Positions 34,560 to 42,360 of a stretch of 49,523 nt of DNA are shown piece by piece. Where the stretch lies: contig DLAL01000011.1 of the NCBI GenBank assembly GCA_002493945.1, positions 1-49,523 of the forward strand, given 5' to 3'. Position 1 is the stretch's first letter. Each line of letters starts with the position of its first letter. This stretch comes from Porphyromonadaceae bacterium UBA7048. GTDB taxonomy: Bacteria; Bacteroidota; Bacteroidia; Bacteroidales; Muribaculaceae. The notes under the pieces are model-generated. The model searched no databases and was not told the origin of the DNA. It saw only the letters and a list, made by a program, of their open reading frames with translations. Position numbers and translations under genes: made by a program.

Positions 34560-35203
34560 GTCGAGAGGACAATTGCGCGGACTCCGCTAAAATCAGCTAT
34601 TTGGAGATCGCGCGGCGAGATAAGAAAATCAAGCACACCGAAATCCATGAAATTGAGGTTGAAATCCATCCCCGAAAACGAGTCTACCTGAAGCAGGATG
34701 AGCCAGTCCTCGTAGGGATGATCCCAACTTTCCCATTCCCGATGGTCGGGATGGGCAAAGAGACAAGTGTCATCATCGCGCAGAGGGTCGAAATCATACG
34801 TGAAGGCTATCTGCATTTCGGCGGCTGAGACGGGATTATCGTTTTCATCGACAAGCTCCTTTTCAACAAGTCCGTCGGTCTCAGGGAGGTAAATTACCTT
34901 GACCGCATCCTTAGAGCTGATTGAACCGCCTACAGACTCATATTCGAAATGCCCGAGATAATGATCTATCTTGGCAAAGAACAGCAGGAGACCGGAGTGC
35001 GGCAGAATGTCGGCAGTATCGTATGGCGCCAATTCCGCGAGGTTTATCTGGCACACGAACACATAGTCCAGCGTATCGCCGTCATCGTCGGTATAACAGG
35101 GCCACTCCATATCCTCGGGGAGCGACGGATTACCCCAGAAGCGCGATGCCGTTGTCGGCAACTTTTCTAAAGGATTTGAAAGTCTCAGATGTATAGGTTT
35201 CAT
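34556..35203 (-). CDS. YwqG/DUF1963-like protein
   Basis: A 215-residue soluble protein that resembles the YwqG (DUF1963) family. It has SRFWGNPSLPEDMEWPCY near the start (the family G-G-x-P-x-LP-x-x-x-WP pattern with FWGNPSLP), then VFVCQINLAELAPYD, GLLLFFAKID, and near the end the DWLILLQVDS-type strand and FLISPRDLQIADFS. In well-known members the last part reads GDxGxxYFxI; here LNFMDFGVLDFLI plays that role. The start at 35203 (MKPIHLRL) is preferred over 35221 because it gives the family-like N terminus. DUF1963 proteins are candidates for immunity proteins in some polymorphic toxin loci; no toxin is seen here. Confidence 0.68.
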   Translation of the reverse strand: MKPIHLRLSNPLEKLPTTASRFWGNPSLPEDMEWPCYTDDDGDTLDYVFVCQINLAELAPYDTADILPHSGLLLFFAKIDHYLGHFEYESVGGSISSKDAVKVIYLPETDGLVEKELVDENDNPVSAAEMQIAFTYDFDPLRDDDTCLFAHPDHREWESWDHPYEDWLILLQVDSFSGMDFNLNFMDFGVLDFLISPRDLQIADFSGVRAIVLST

Positions 35204-35267
35204 TTTTCGAACGGGTATCATTAAGTAAAATGACGCTCAAACGCAGCATCATAGTTCACTAAAGTTA

Positions 35268-35280
35268 TTTCTTGAAGAAA
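35268..35280. promoter_or_regulatory. Small palindrome TTTCTT-G-AAGAAA in a promoter-like gap
   Basis: A perfect 13-base palindrome in the 118-base gap between two island genes. On the minus strand it is followed directly by TAACTTTA, one base off the TAnnTTTG -7 box. This may be an internal promoter with an operator, or just a small RNA hairpin. Confidence 0.3.
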
Positions 35281-35321
35281 TCTAAAAAGCTCATAATTAT
35301 TTGTCCGCATTTTGATACTGG

Positions 35322-35771
35322 TCAATTCTGTCTGTCACTGTTATCCGCCTCGAAAATGACATGTAGCAGATCACGTGCCAGCCACTCTCCTCCGTACTCC
35401 CATGCTTCGGTCAAAGCACGGCGATAAAGGTCCATGTCGCTCATAAACGAGCCGGGATGGTTGTATTTGATTGCTATTTCTATCCACTCCCAGGCATGGA
35501 TGTACTTTGGGTTGAGGCATCCGTTGCGCACGCCTTCGGTGAAAATTTCTCTGAACAATTCCAACCTGACTATTCGGCAGGTAACCCAGTCATCTGCAGC
35601 CATAAGCAACGCCTTCATCACGTAAAGCCCCTTGTCTCCGCGTTCAATGAGCGCGTCCACATAAGCGAGAATTTCTTCGCGGCTTTCAGTGACAGGCTTA
35701 GCGTCACTTCCACCGCAGCCTGCAATGTCGATAACCTTCTGCCGTATGACAGTATATTTTGGCAAATCCAT
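35322..35771 (-). CDS. Unknown protein, short paralogue of the neighbouring gene
   Basis: I do not recognise this 149-residue protein. From residue 46 to its end it is clearly homologous to the C-terminal half of the gene upstream: shared patterns are RGDKGLYVMKALL/EGNTGLYVALALL, LFREIFTEGVRNG/LFRKIFTEGLRKG, AWEWIEIAI/AWEWMDIAI and SDMDLYRRAL/DDMDLYYDIL, and both have a LARDL-I ending rich in acids. It is helical and acidic, with no signal peptide, and lacks the N-terminal 105 residues of its paralogue. The two lie head to tail with a 36-base gap. Confidence 0.65.
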   Translation of the reverse strand: MDLPKYTVIRQKVIDIAGCGGSDAKPVTESREEILAYVDALIERGDKGLYVMKALLMAADDWVTCRIVRLELFREIFTEGVRNGCLNPKYIHAWEWIEIAIKYNHPGSFMSDMDLYRRALTEAWEYGGEWLARDLLHVIFEADNSDRQN

Positions 35772-35807
35772 AACTATGAGTCAAAAGCAATTGCGTTGAT
35801 TTATCTC

Positions 35808-36584
35808 TCAGTCTTCCTCCTGACAGTTTTCGGGTTCCCATATCATGTCGATGATGTCGCGGGCGAGCAATACGCCGTTTTCGGCGGCTGTGGCAAGGAT
35901 GTCGTAGTAAAGGTCCATGTCGTCGGTAAATTCGCCGGGGTCATTGTTCATGATGGCAATATCCATCCATTCCCAGGCAGGATTGTCAATATCTGGGGCA
36001 AGAGCACCCTTGCGCAGGCCTTCTGTGAAAATCTTGCGGAACAGCCCGGGGCGATGTATATTGCAATATTCCCAGTTGCTCGATGCATTAAGAAGCGCCA
36101 GAGCTACATAAAGTCCGGTATTCCCTTCCTTGACAGCACGTTCGACAAAATCGAGCACATCGATATGGCGGTTTGAGCTTTCAAGCCAATCTGTTCCGGG
36201 ACAAGAGGCCGCATCGAGCGCCATCTCCGCAAGCCTGTTTATCTCCTTGCGGCTCAGAGGAGTGCGGTATTCAAATTCTACTGAAGAACTGCCGTACACA
36301 CCTCCGCTACTGCTGCCGCACGAACTGCCGTTTACGGGTCCCGCATCTTTGACAAGCACAATCTCGTCACCGTTCCGGCTTAGCTTCACGACTTCGTTAT
36401 CGACTTGTAGCACAGTGTAGTCGCCGTACAGCGACACTCCGGCCGGTTTAGGCAATTTCTCGCCAGGAATCAACTGGTGTGCAGATATATAGAAGTCTTT
36501 TTTCTCCATATTGCCCACCGACATATCGCGCGTTACGTGGCGAACGGTCACTGCCAGGTATGGTTTCTCAAATTTATCGTTCAT
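35808..36584 (-). CDS. Unknown protein, long paralogue with an extra N-terminal domain
   Basis: A 258-residue protein with two parts. Residues 1-80 are beta-rich (YLAVTVRHVTRDMSVG, YTVLQVDNEVVKLSRNGDEIVLV) and might be a small barrel or a metal/ligand-binding fold. A Gly/Ser-rich linker (SSCGSSSGGVYGSSS, near 87-101) follows. Residues 105-258 are the helical domain shared with the gene downstream (TGLYVALALLNASSNW, LFRKIFTEGLRKGAL, AWEWMDIAI, DDMDLYYDIL). I know no family for either part. It starts 28 bases after the GNAT gene. Confidence 0.65.
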   Translation of the reverse strand: MNDKFEKPYLAVTVRHVTRDMSVGNMEKKDFYISAHQLIPGEKLPKPAGVSLYGDYTVLQVDNEVVKLSRNGDEIVLVKDAGPVNGSSCGSSSGGVYGSSSVEFEYRTPLSRKEINRLAEMALDAASCPGTDWLESSNRHIDVLDFVERAVKEGNTGLYVALALLNASSNWEYCNIHRPGLFRKIFTEGLRKGALAPDIDNPAWEWMDIAIMNNDPGEFTDDMDLYYDILATAAENGVLLARDIIDMIWEPENCQEED

Positions 36585-36612
36585 AACAAATTATGTTACT
36601 TTCTTTCTCGCC

Positions 36613-37794
36613 TCATGCATGAATGACATAACATAGCAGACGGCGAAGCTTACCGCCATATTTCTGATACTCCGATACCGTTTCGAAACCGCCTGCCTCG
36701 AAATTGTCAAGACTGAACTTGTTGGATGGAGAAACGGTGGTAAGTATGTATCGTACACCGCTTTTAGCTGCAAGTTCCTTTGCCTTGTCAACGAACATGC
36801 GCTGAAGTCCGAGACCACGCGAGCGGGGAGAGACGAAGACGGCGTCGAAAGTCAGCACGCTCTCAGGCGCTTTCTGAAAATCCTGGGCGAGATTGCGCGG
36901 TGACTTGCGGTTTGAAATAAGGACAGCTACGCCCGACAGTTCGCTGTTCTCGTCAAATGCCCCGAGGACCGTATCCAGATGTAACGACTCCAGAATTTCC
37001 TCGCGTGTAAGCGGACAATATATTTCAGAATCCGTGCTTTTCTGAATCTCATCCTGCAGCCGAATAATGCTCCATACGTCTCTGAACCGTAATGTTTTAA
37101 GTCTGACGGTCCTTCCTTTGCAGCTTAAGTCGCTGCAGACAGTATCCGTGGCGAAAGATTCGTCCTTGAGGTAGAGCCTGTCTTTCAGATACTGTTCAGT
37201 GTAGGCAAAACCGGCATAGGGCATATGGGCGTGCCAGTCCGCATCCTTTCGTTTCCGGTATTTAATCCATGCCTCATAGAGCTTGAACAGTTGCACATAC
37301 GAGGACGACGTGGGCAGAATATAGTTCTCCTGAATGTAGGGATTATTCATGAAGATGAAGAAGCGGTAGCCGAAAAGGTCGTCGAGGTCTTCTATCGAAG
37401 CCACCTCGTTGCGGTAAAGCAGGAACAGATTCTCGAAGAATGTGGCATACTGAGCAATCTCTACGTCTCTCACGCCATCCCACACGATGGCACAGTCCTC
37501 GGGATTGTCTACTTTCGTCTCCAGCGCCTCATAGACCTTCATCAGCCTGTCGCTGTCGTGGAAATAGTTGTTCAGGTCGATAAGCATATCGCTGCACGTC
37601 ACATTCTGACCGTTTTTAAGCTCGACGGCGATGAAAATCGTTCCGAGCAAAGTTACTGCCAGAGAGAATATGCCTACCGACGCCTCCTCGCCTGTGCGGA
37701 ACCACATGATAAAGCAGATGCACACAAGCATCAATATTATCATGGAAAAAATCACGATGACTGCGATTCTGTTGTTGTGCCTGAAATAAGCCAT
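36613..37794 (-). CDS. Membrane-anchored GNAT acetyltransferase-like protein
   Basis: A 393-residue protein. Two N-terminal membrane helices (about 9-32 and 39-57) place the rest in the cytosol. A middle region of about 60-215 is helical and unknown (NYFHDSDRLMKVYEALE, EIAQYATFFENLFLLYRNE). The C-terminal part from about 225 has the GNAT layout: a strand LSGVAVLISN, then FDAVFVSPRSRGLGLQRMFVDKAKELAAKSG, in which V-x-P-x-x-R-G-x-G-x-x/L is the acetyl-CoA pyrophosphate loop (R-S-R-G-L-G), and the C-terminal FEAGGFETV strand-helix. It could acetylate a protein or small molecule of this cluster. The 17-base gap to the PP2C gene suggests cotranscription. Confidence 0.72.
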   Translation of the reverse strand: MAYFRHNNRIAVIVIFSMIILMLVCICFIMWFRTGEEASVGIFSLAVTLLGTIFIAVELKNGQNVTCSDMLIDLNNYFHDSDRLMKVYEALETKVDNPEDCAIVWDGVRDVEIAQYATFFENLFLLYRNEVASIEDLDDLFGYRFFIFMNNPYIQENYILPTSSSYVQLFKLYEAWIKYRKRKDADWHAHMPYAGFAYTEQYLKDRLYLKDESFATDTVCSDLSCKGRTVRLKTLRFRDVWSIIRLQDEIQKSTDSEIYCPLTREEILESLHLDTVLGAFDENSELSGVAVLISNRKSPRNLAQDFQKAPESVLTFDAVFVSPRSRGLGLQRMFVDKAKELAAKSGVRYILTTVSPSNKFSLDNFEAGGFETVSEYQKYGGKLRRLLCYVIHA

Positions 37795-37811
37795 ACTTAA
37801 AAACTAAAGGG

Positions 37812-38531
37812 TCATTCCATAAAATCGATCACTATCACTGTCACATTATCGGGCGCACCTTGTGCCAGGGCGTCATTCAGCAACTCCGCCGCCGAGGCGG
37901 AGTGCCGTTCAATCTCATCGATGCCGACATAGTCTGACAGTCCGTCGGAACATATCACATAGCGGTCGCCTTCGACGATGCGCGTAGGCGTAACGTCGAT
38001 GAAAGCATCCTCAATTCCGAGACAGTTATACATCAGATGCGAGGGTGCTGACGGATCATTGAGCCGCCTGCGCTCCGAATGGTCTTTGGTGATAAGCTGG
38101 AAATTCTCATGCCGCAGGCGGTACACCTGCGAATCTCCGCTGTTGAGAAGATATGCCTGGTCGTAGTATAGCAATAGTCCCGTTAAGGTTGTTGCCATAC
38201 CGTTGCCTGCCGCCGAGGCCATAATTGACTCATTTGTAATAAGGAACCACCTCTTGACGCGCTGAATCAGTTCGTTAGCGTCAAGTCCTTCGGGAAGATC
38301 ATCGACAAAAGACTCAAACAGTTCGCACGCCATGCGGGAAGCACGGTCACCGTCGGCACGGCCGCCAAGACCGTCGCAGACAATGGCGCCGAATTTCATG
38401 CCGCCGTCAGGAATCCGGAACTCGAATGAATCTGAGTCGTCGCGGATAGTCTGCCCTCCGATATACGCCATATCCTCATTCCGCGTGCGCACGGCGCCGC
38501 GATGGCTTATCGCTTCATATCTGACTTTCAT
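37812..38531 (-). CDS. PP2C-family Ser/Thr protein phosphatase
   Basis: A 239-residue soluble phosphatase of the Stp1/PrpC type, which removes phosphate from Ser and Thr using two metal ions. All motifs are present: RTRNED (15-20), VCDGLGGRADGDRAS (51-65) with metal ligand Asp53, GMATTLTG (111-118), LNSGDSQVYRLR (129-140), SDGLSD (195-200) with Asp196, and PDNVTVIVID (227-236) with Asp228. It should be active. It overlaps the FHA gene by four bases and belongs to the kinase-AAA-FHA-phosphatase core, so it most likely opposes the kinase at 42357-45647. Confidence 0.93.
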   Translation of the reverse strand: MKVRYEAISHRGAVRTRNEDMAYIGGQTIRDDSDSFEFRIPDGGMKFGAIVCDGLGGRADGDRASRMACELFESFVDDLPEGLDANELIQRVKRWFLITNESIMASAAGNGMATTLTGLLLYYDQAYLLNSGDSQVYRLRHENFQLITKDHSERRRLNDPSAPSHLMYNCLGIEDAFIDVTPTRIVEGDRYVICSDGLSDYVGIDEIERHSASAAELLNDALAQGAPDNVTVIVIDFME

Positions 38532-39025
38532 TCTGCAACAAAATCATAAAAGTTAGCCAATCTCACCGTGTCGCCGACGCCGAACGGGAGCGGATTGTAG
38601 CACCACTGCCCATTGACAGCAGTACCATTGCGCGACCCGAGGTCGCTGATAATCCACTTGTCTCCTTCAGCCCAGAGCTGTGCATGGCGTGCCGAGACGA
38701 ACTCAAGCCGGCTCAGCAAAGCCTGATAAGGACCTTCCAGACGTCCCATAATGGCGCCGTTCTGAAGCTCCAGAGTGATATTCTCGCGCCGGCATACAAG
38801 TTTTGTCGCAGCAGGTTTCCGGGGCTCTTGAGGCTGCTGAGGCGTGCTGCCTTTTGCACCGGCAAGTTTCAGGGCGGGAACGAGCTTTGAGCCGCACATG
38901 CCGCAGCGCTTTCCTTCGCCCTTGCCAGGTGTACGACATTCGGGGCAGACATATATTTTCATGCCGCACTGGTCGCAGAACCAGCTGTCGTCATCGATGC
39001 TTGATTTACAATTCTGGCACTTCAT
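38528..39025 (-). CDS. Zinc-ribbon FHA-domain protein
   Basis: A 165-residue soluble adaptor. Residues 1-47 are a double zinc ribbon with Cys pairs C3/C6, C17/C20, C27/C30 and C41/C44. A Pro/Lys-rich linker follows (50-75). Residues 75-165 are an FHA domain, the phosphothreonine reader: GRLEG with Arg95, S111-x-x-H114 (SARHAQ), SRNGT with Asn133, and the second NG at 138-139. All the residues normally needed for phosphothreonine binding are present. It overlaps both neighbours by four bases (PP2C downstream, AAA upstream). A natural reading is that it binds phosphothreonines made by the cluster kinase and links them to the AAA protein. Confidence 0.9.
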   Translation of the reverse strand: MKCQNCKSSIDDDSWFCDQCGMKIYVCPECRTPGKGEGKRCGMCGSKLVPALKLAGAKGSTPQQPQEPRKPAATKLVCRRENITLELQNGAIMGRLEGPYQALLSRLEFVSARHAQLWAEGDKWIISDLGSRNGTAVNGQWCYNPLPFGVGDTVRLANFYDFVAE

Positions 39026-42000
39026 CGTATTTTCATGTCTTCAAAAGTAAACAGATATAGTTCTTCGCGGGAGTAATTACCCTGCCGTCTCAGCCTCGCA
39101 CCCTGATTGATGCGGACCTGACTGAAATATTTGACGGCCTCGGCGGCATTGCCGAAATTGGCAGTCCGGTTGCGCACGAGGCGGTCGAAATAGCGGTGCA
39201 TTTCCTCTTCGGCGGCCTCGTCCATTCTCATGCCTTTACTCCGGCAGATGTTTCCAAAAATAGTGGAGAGATCATCGGCGGAGTAGTCCTCGAAATATAT
39301 CTTCTTCTCAAAGCGCCGGTCGATGCCAGTGTTCGTGGCTTTCCATGCCTCCATCTCCCGTGGATAACCGGCGACGATAGCCACCATCTTTCCTTTGAGA
39401 TCGTTGAGCAGCGTCAGCAGTTCGGGAGTCGCATCCTTCTCGCCGAAACCACCGTCGTGAAGACCGTAAGCCTCGTCAATGAACAGAACGCCGCCGACAC
39501 CACGTTTCACCATCTTACGTGTCTGCTTGGCGGTCTGACCCACAAAGCCTATTATCAGGTCGCCGGGAGTTATTTCCAGAAGATTGTTTGTAGGAAGCAG
39601 ACCCAGAGAATAGAATATATTTCCCATAATACGTGCCACAGTTGTCTTGCCTGTGCCGGGATTGCCTAAAAACTGATAATGGAACATCGGAATCTCAGGC
39701 GCCCTGCCTTCCATGCGTGCGCGTTCCTGCTCGGTGAAAATGGAATCGGCAAGAGTGCGAATCTCCTTCTTCACGCTTTCCAGACCGACGAGCTGGTCAA
39801 GTTCGCGGAAACACTCTTCCAAGTCGACTGCCTTCGGCTCTTCGTACGGTATATCGGCTTTGCGGATGCGCATCATCTCCTCGCTGGGTATATTGAAGAT
39901 ATCAAATTCCTTTTGCAACCGGTCACCCTGACGCGCAACGGTGTCCTTGAACAAGGCTATGACACTGCGGGCATTGCCGAAATTCTCATCTTTGGCAGCC
40001 ACCATCCTGCATATAACCTTGCGAAGGAGTTCCACCGCATCATCGTCGATATGCATTTTCTGGCGGCTTACCTGCTGCAGGTATATCTCCTCCAGCTCGG
40101 TGGCGGAATAATCCTCGATATGGATTCTGTTCGAGAAGCGGCTTGTCAGGCCCGGGTTCGCATTTGCTATAAACTCGTCGATCAGATTCTTGTATCCGGC
40201 GATAACGGTGATGAACTTTCCCGCGTCGCTTACCATACGTGTCATAAGACTCTCGACGGCAGCCTTGCCGTCCTGGCTCTGATCGTTAGGGTTGTCCATC
40301 GGAATCAGGTTGTAGGCCTCATCGATGAAGAGTATGCCTCCTAAGGCTTCATCCACGGCGTCGTTCATGTTCTTCGCCGCCGAGTTGGCATAGCTGTCGA
40401 GAAGGTTCTTCTTCTCTTTCACCACCACCTTGTCGGTGGGCAGGATGCCCGCGGCCTTGAACACCTGGCCGAGGCGTTTGGCCACCTCGGTCTTGCCGGT
40501 GCCCGGATTGCCCGTAATGGCTATATGGATACCTTCGTTGGAAGGGTCGACCAGGCCGCGCTCCACACGCTGACGCTGGATTATGGCCTTACCTACGATA
40601 GAGCGGATATCCTTCTTAAGATTTCCGAGGCCCACCATATCGTCGAGGGAGGCGAGCACGTCGTCTACGCTGCGCCGTATCTGAGCTTCCTTTCCCTGAA
40701 TATCTTCAAGAGTGATTTCAGGCTTCGCCGACGGGTCTTCAGCGAGTCTCTGCTTCAGGCGGCTCACAGCCCTCGTATAGACATTGCGCACGTCGCGGGC
40801 ATTGCCGAAGTCTTTCTGACGCATATTGTACATGTTCTGGAAGAAACTGAGCAACTGCTTGTCGGCCTCTTCCGAGATGGTGTACCCTTCCTCTCCGCGC
40901 TTCACCATGCCGCGGAAAATTGCCGTAAGTTCCTCAGGTTTATAGTCGCGGAAACGGATGATTTCATTAAAGCGCGACTGGAATCCGTCGTTCAGCTTGT
41001 TGAGTCCTGCCATGTCCTTTTCGTAACCGGCGAGAATCATCACGAGATTTCCGCGCTCGTTTTCGGCATAGCGTATCAGAGCATCCATAGCGTCCTTGCC
41101 ATGGTCGTTGTTTACAAGCTGATATGCCTCGTCAATGAAGAGTACTCCGCCCATGGCCTTGTTGACCCACTTCTCAACCTGTTTGGCCGTGTCGCCCACG
41201 TATTGCGATATGAGACTGTCTGCGCCTATTTCCTCGAAATGCCCCACAGGGAGCGCTCCGAGAGCGTTGAGGGCTTCGCCGAATATTCGTGCCATGGTGG
41301 TCTTGCCCGTGCCGGGGTTGCCGAGGAAGATGAAATGGTCCCTGATACCGGGCTTGCGGCCTTCCTTCACATCCTGCTGGATATTGCGGGTGATGGTCCT
41401 GATCTTTTCCTTAATATCGTCCACGCCGACGTACTTGTCGAACTCGGCCATGATTTCGTCAAGGCTCTTGCGGATGAACTCGGTGCCGTGCACATATTCG
41501 GGGCCCACCACATCAGCATCCACGGGCAGATCGAGGGCGGCCGTGCTTATATTTTCGGCCCGCCGGCGAGCATTGTGGCCGTTGATGCCGAGTGCGGCCT
41601 TGGGGTTGCGCTGATCGTTTACGAATATCCTTTCAAGCTTTTCACGGGCCTCCCGCGACAGGGTGCGGTGTTCGCCCGCAAGTATCTCACAGGCGATGCT
41701 GACCATGCCCTGCACCGTGATGTCGTTGGTCTCAAGGAAATAGCTGATGGGATTCTTGGCCTCCGGATTTGCCTCAAAGAACCTCTTGAGGTCGTCGTCG
41801 CCTATTATCACAACCACGGGCATATCCTCGGCACTGCGCCAGTCGGCGACATAGCGGAGCACGCCGTCGAGCTCGACTATTTCCGAAACTTTCTCGGTGG
41901 GACAGAGCCGGTGGGCCTCATCCACAATAATCATGTGCGCGTCGGGGGTGATTTCATCCTTCTGAAGCGCCTCTATCCATCCTCTGTACTCCACCGGCTT

Positions 42001-42360
42001 TATGATTTCCGGCTCGGAAGTGTTCAGTATGCCCGCCTCCGACAAGGCTGCGGCGATGGCACGCGCCACCGACTTCTTGCCTGTGCCGGGATTGCCCGTG
42101 ATGACGAGACTCAGGGGAAGACGGCCACTGACACCGCTCTTGCGGCACCAGTCGGCACGCTTCCTGGCCTTGAGCAGAACCTCCTCCAGCTGCTCGACAA
42201 TCAATTTTTTATCGTACAGGCGGCTCAGAGGACCGCTCTGCATATCGGCGGCAGCGCCCTGACCGGCGGCAGGGCGCGGTGAGGCGGCGAGTTTAACGCC
42301 GCACCACTTGCAGTATCGGGCTATGTCGCGGTTTTCACGACCGCATTTATCGCATTTCAT
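39022..42360 (-). CDS. Protein with N-terminal zinc ribbon and four tandem CbbX-type AAA modules
   Basis: A 1112-residue ATPase. A zinc ribbon (C3, C6, C17, C20) opens it. Four AAA modules of the CbxX/CfqX-SpoVK kind follow, with Walker A at 89-97 (GNPGTGKKS), 347-355, 617-625 and 899-907. Walker B acids are D147-E148, D410-E411, D680-E681 and D962-E963. Modules 2-4 have arginine-finger motifs (SRF Arg463, SRF Arg741, RRF Arg1016) and pore-loop aromatics (Tyr387 in QYVGDTAK, Tyr657, Phe939 in FVGQTAK). Module 1 lacks the Arg finger (NPISYF at the place) and has Lys-Ser after the P-loop lysine, so it may bind but poorly hydrolyse ATP. CbbX remodels Rubisco; EccA works in type VII secretion. 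The target here is unknown. Four-base overlaps tie it to the kinase and FHA genes. Confidence 0.9.
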   Translation of the reverse strand: MKCDKCGRENRDIARYCKWCGVKLAASPRPAAGQGAAADMQSGPLSRLYDKKLIVEQLEEVLLKARKRADWCRKSGVSGRLPLSLVITGNPGTGKKSVARAIAAALSEAGILNTSEPEIIKPVEYRGWIEALQKDEITPDAHMIIVDEAHRLCPTEKVSEIVELDGVLRYVADWRSAEDMPVVVIIGDDDLKRFFEANPEAKNPISYFLETNDITVQGMVSIACEILAGEHRTLSREAREKLERIFVNDQRNPKAALGINGHNARRRAENISTAALDLPVDADVVGPEYVHGTEFIRKSLDEIMAEFDKYVGVDDIKEKIRTITRNIQQDVKEGRKPGIRDHFIFLGNPGTGKTTMARIFGEALNALGALPVGHFEEIGADSLISQYVGDTAKQVEKWVNKAMGGVLFIDEAYQLVNNDHGKDAMDALIRYAENERGNLVMILAGYEKDMAGLNKLNDGFQSRFNEIIRFRDYKPEELTAIFRGMVKRGEEGYTISEEADKQLLSFFQNMYNMRQKDFGNARDVRNVYTRAVSRLKQRLAEDPSAKPEITLEDIQGKEAQIRRSVDDVLASLDDMVGLGNLKKDIRSIVGKAIIQRQRVERGLVDPSNEGIHIAITGNPGTGKTEVAKRLGQVFKAAGILPTDKVVVKEKKNLLDSYANSAAKNMNDAVDEALGGILFIDEAYNLIPMDNPNDQSQDGKAAVESLMTRMVSDAGKFITVIAGYKNLIDEFIANANPGLTSRFSNRIHIEDYSATELEEIYLQQVSRQKMHIDDDAVELLRKVICRMVAAKDENFGNARSVIALFKDTVARQGDRLQKEFDIFNIPSEEMMRIRKADIPYEEPKAVDLEECFRELDQLVGLESVKKEIRTLADSIFTEQERARMEGRAPEIPMFHYQFLGNPGTGKTTVARIMGNIFYSLGLLPTNNLLEITPGDLIIGFVGQTAKQTRKMVKRGVGGVLFIDEAYGLHDGGFGEKDATPELLTLLNDLKGKMVAIVAGYPREMEAWKATNTGIDRRFEKKIYFEDYSADDLSTIFGNICRSKGMRMDEAAEEEMHRYFDRLVRNRTANFGNAAEAVKYFSQVRINQGARLRRQGNYSREELYLFTFEDMKIR

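Noticed and set aside
40525..42282. Plus-strand open frame of 585 codons opposite the AAA protein
   Set aside because: The AAA frame has four complete sets of motifs; the opposite frame has none and is a compositional shadow.
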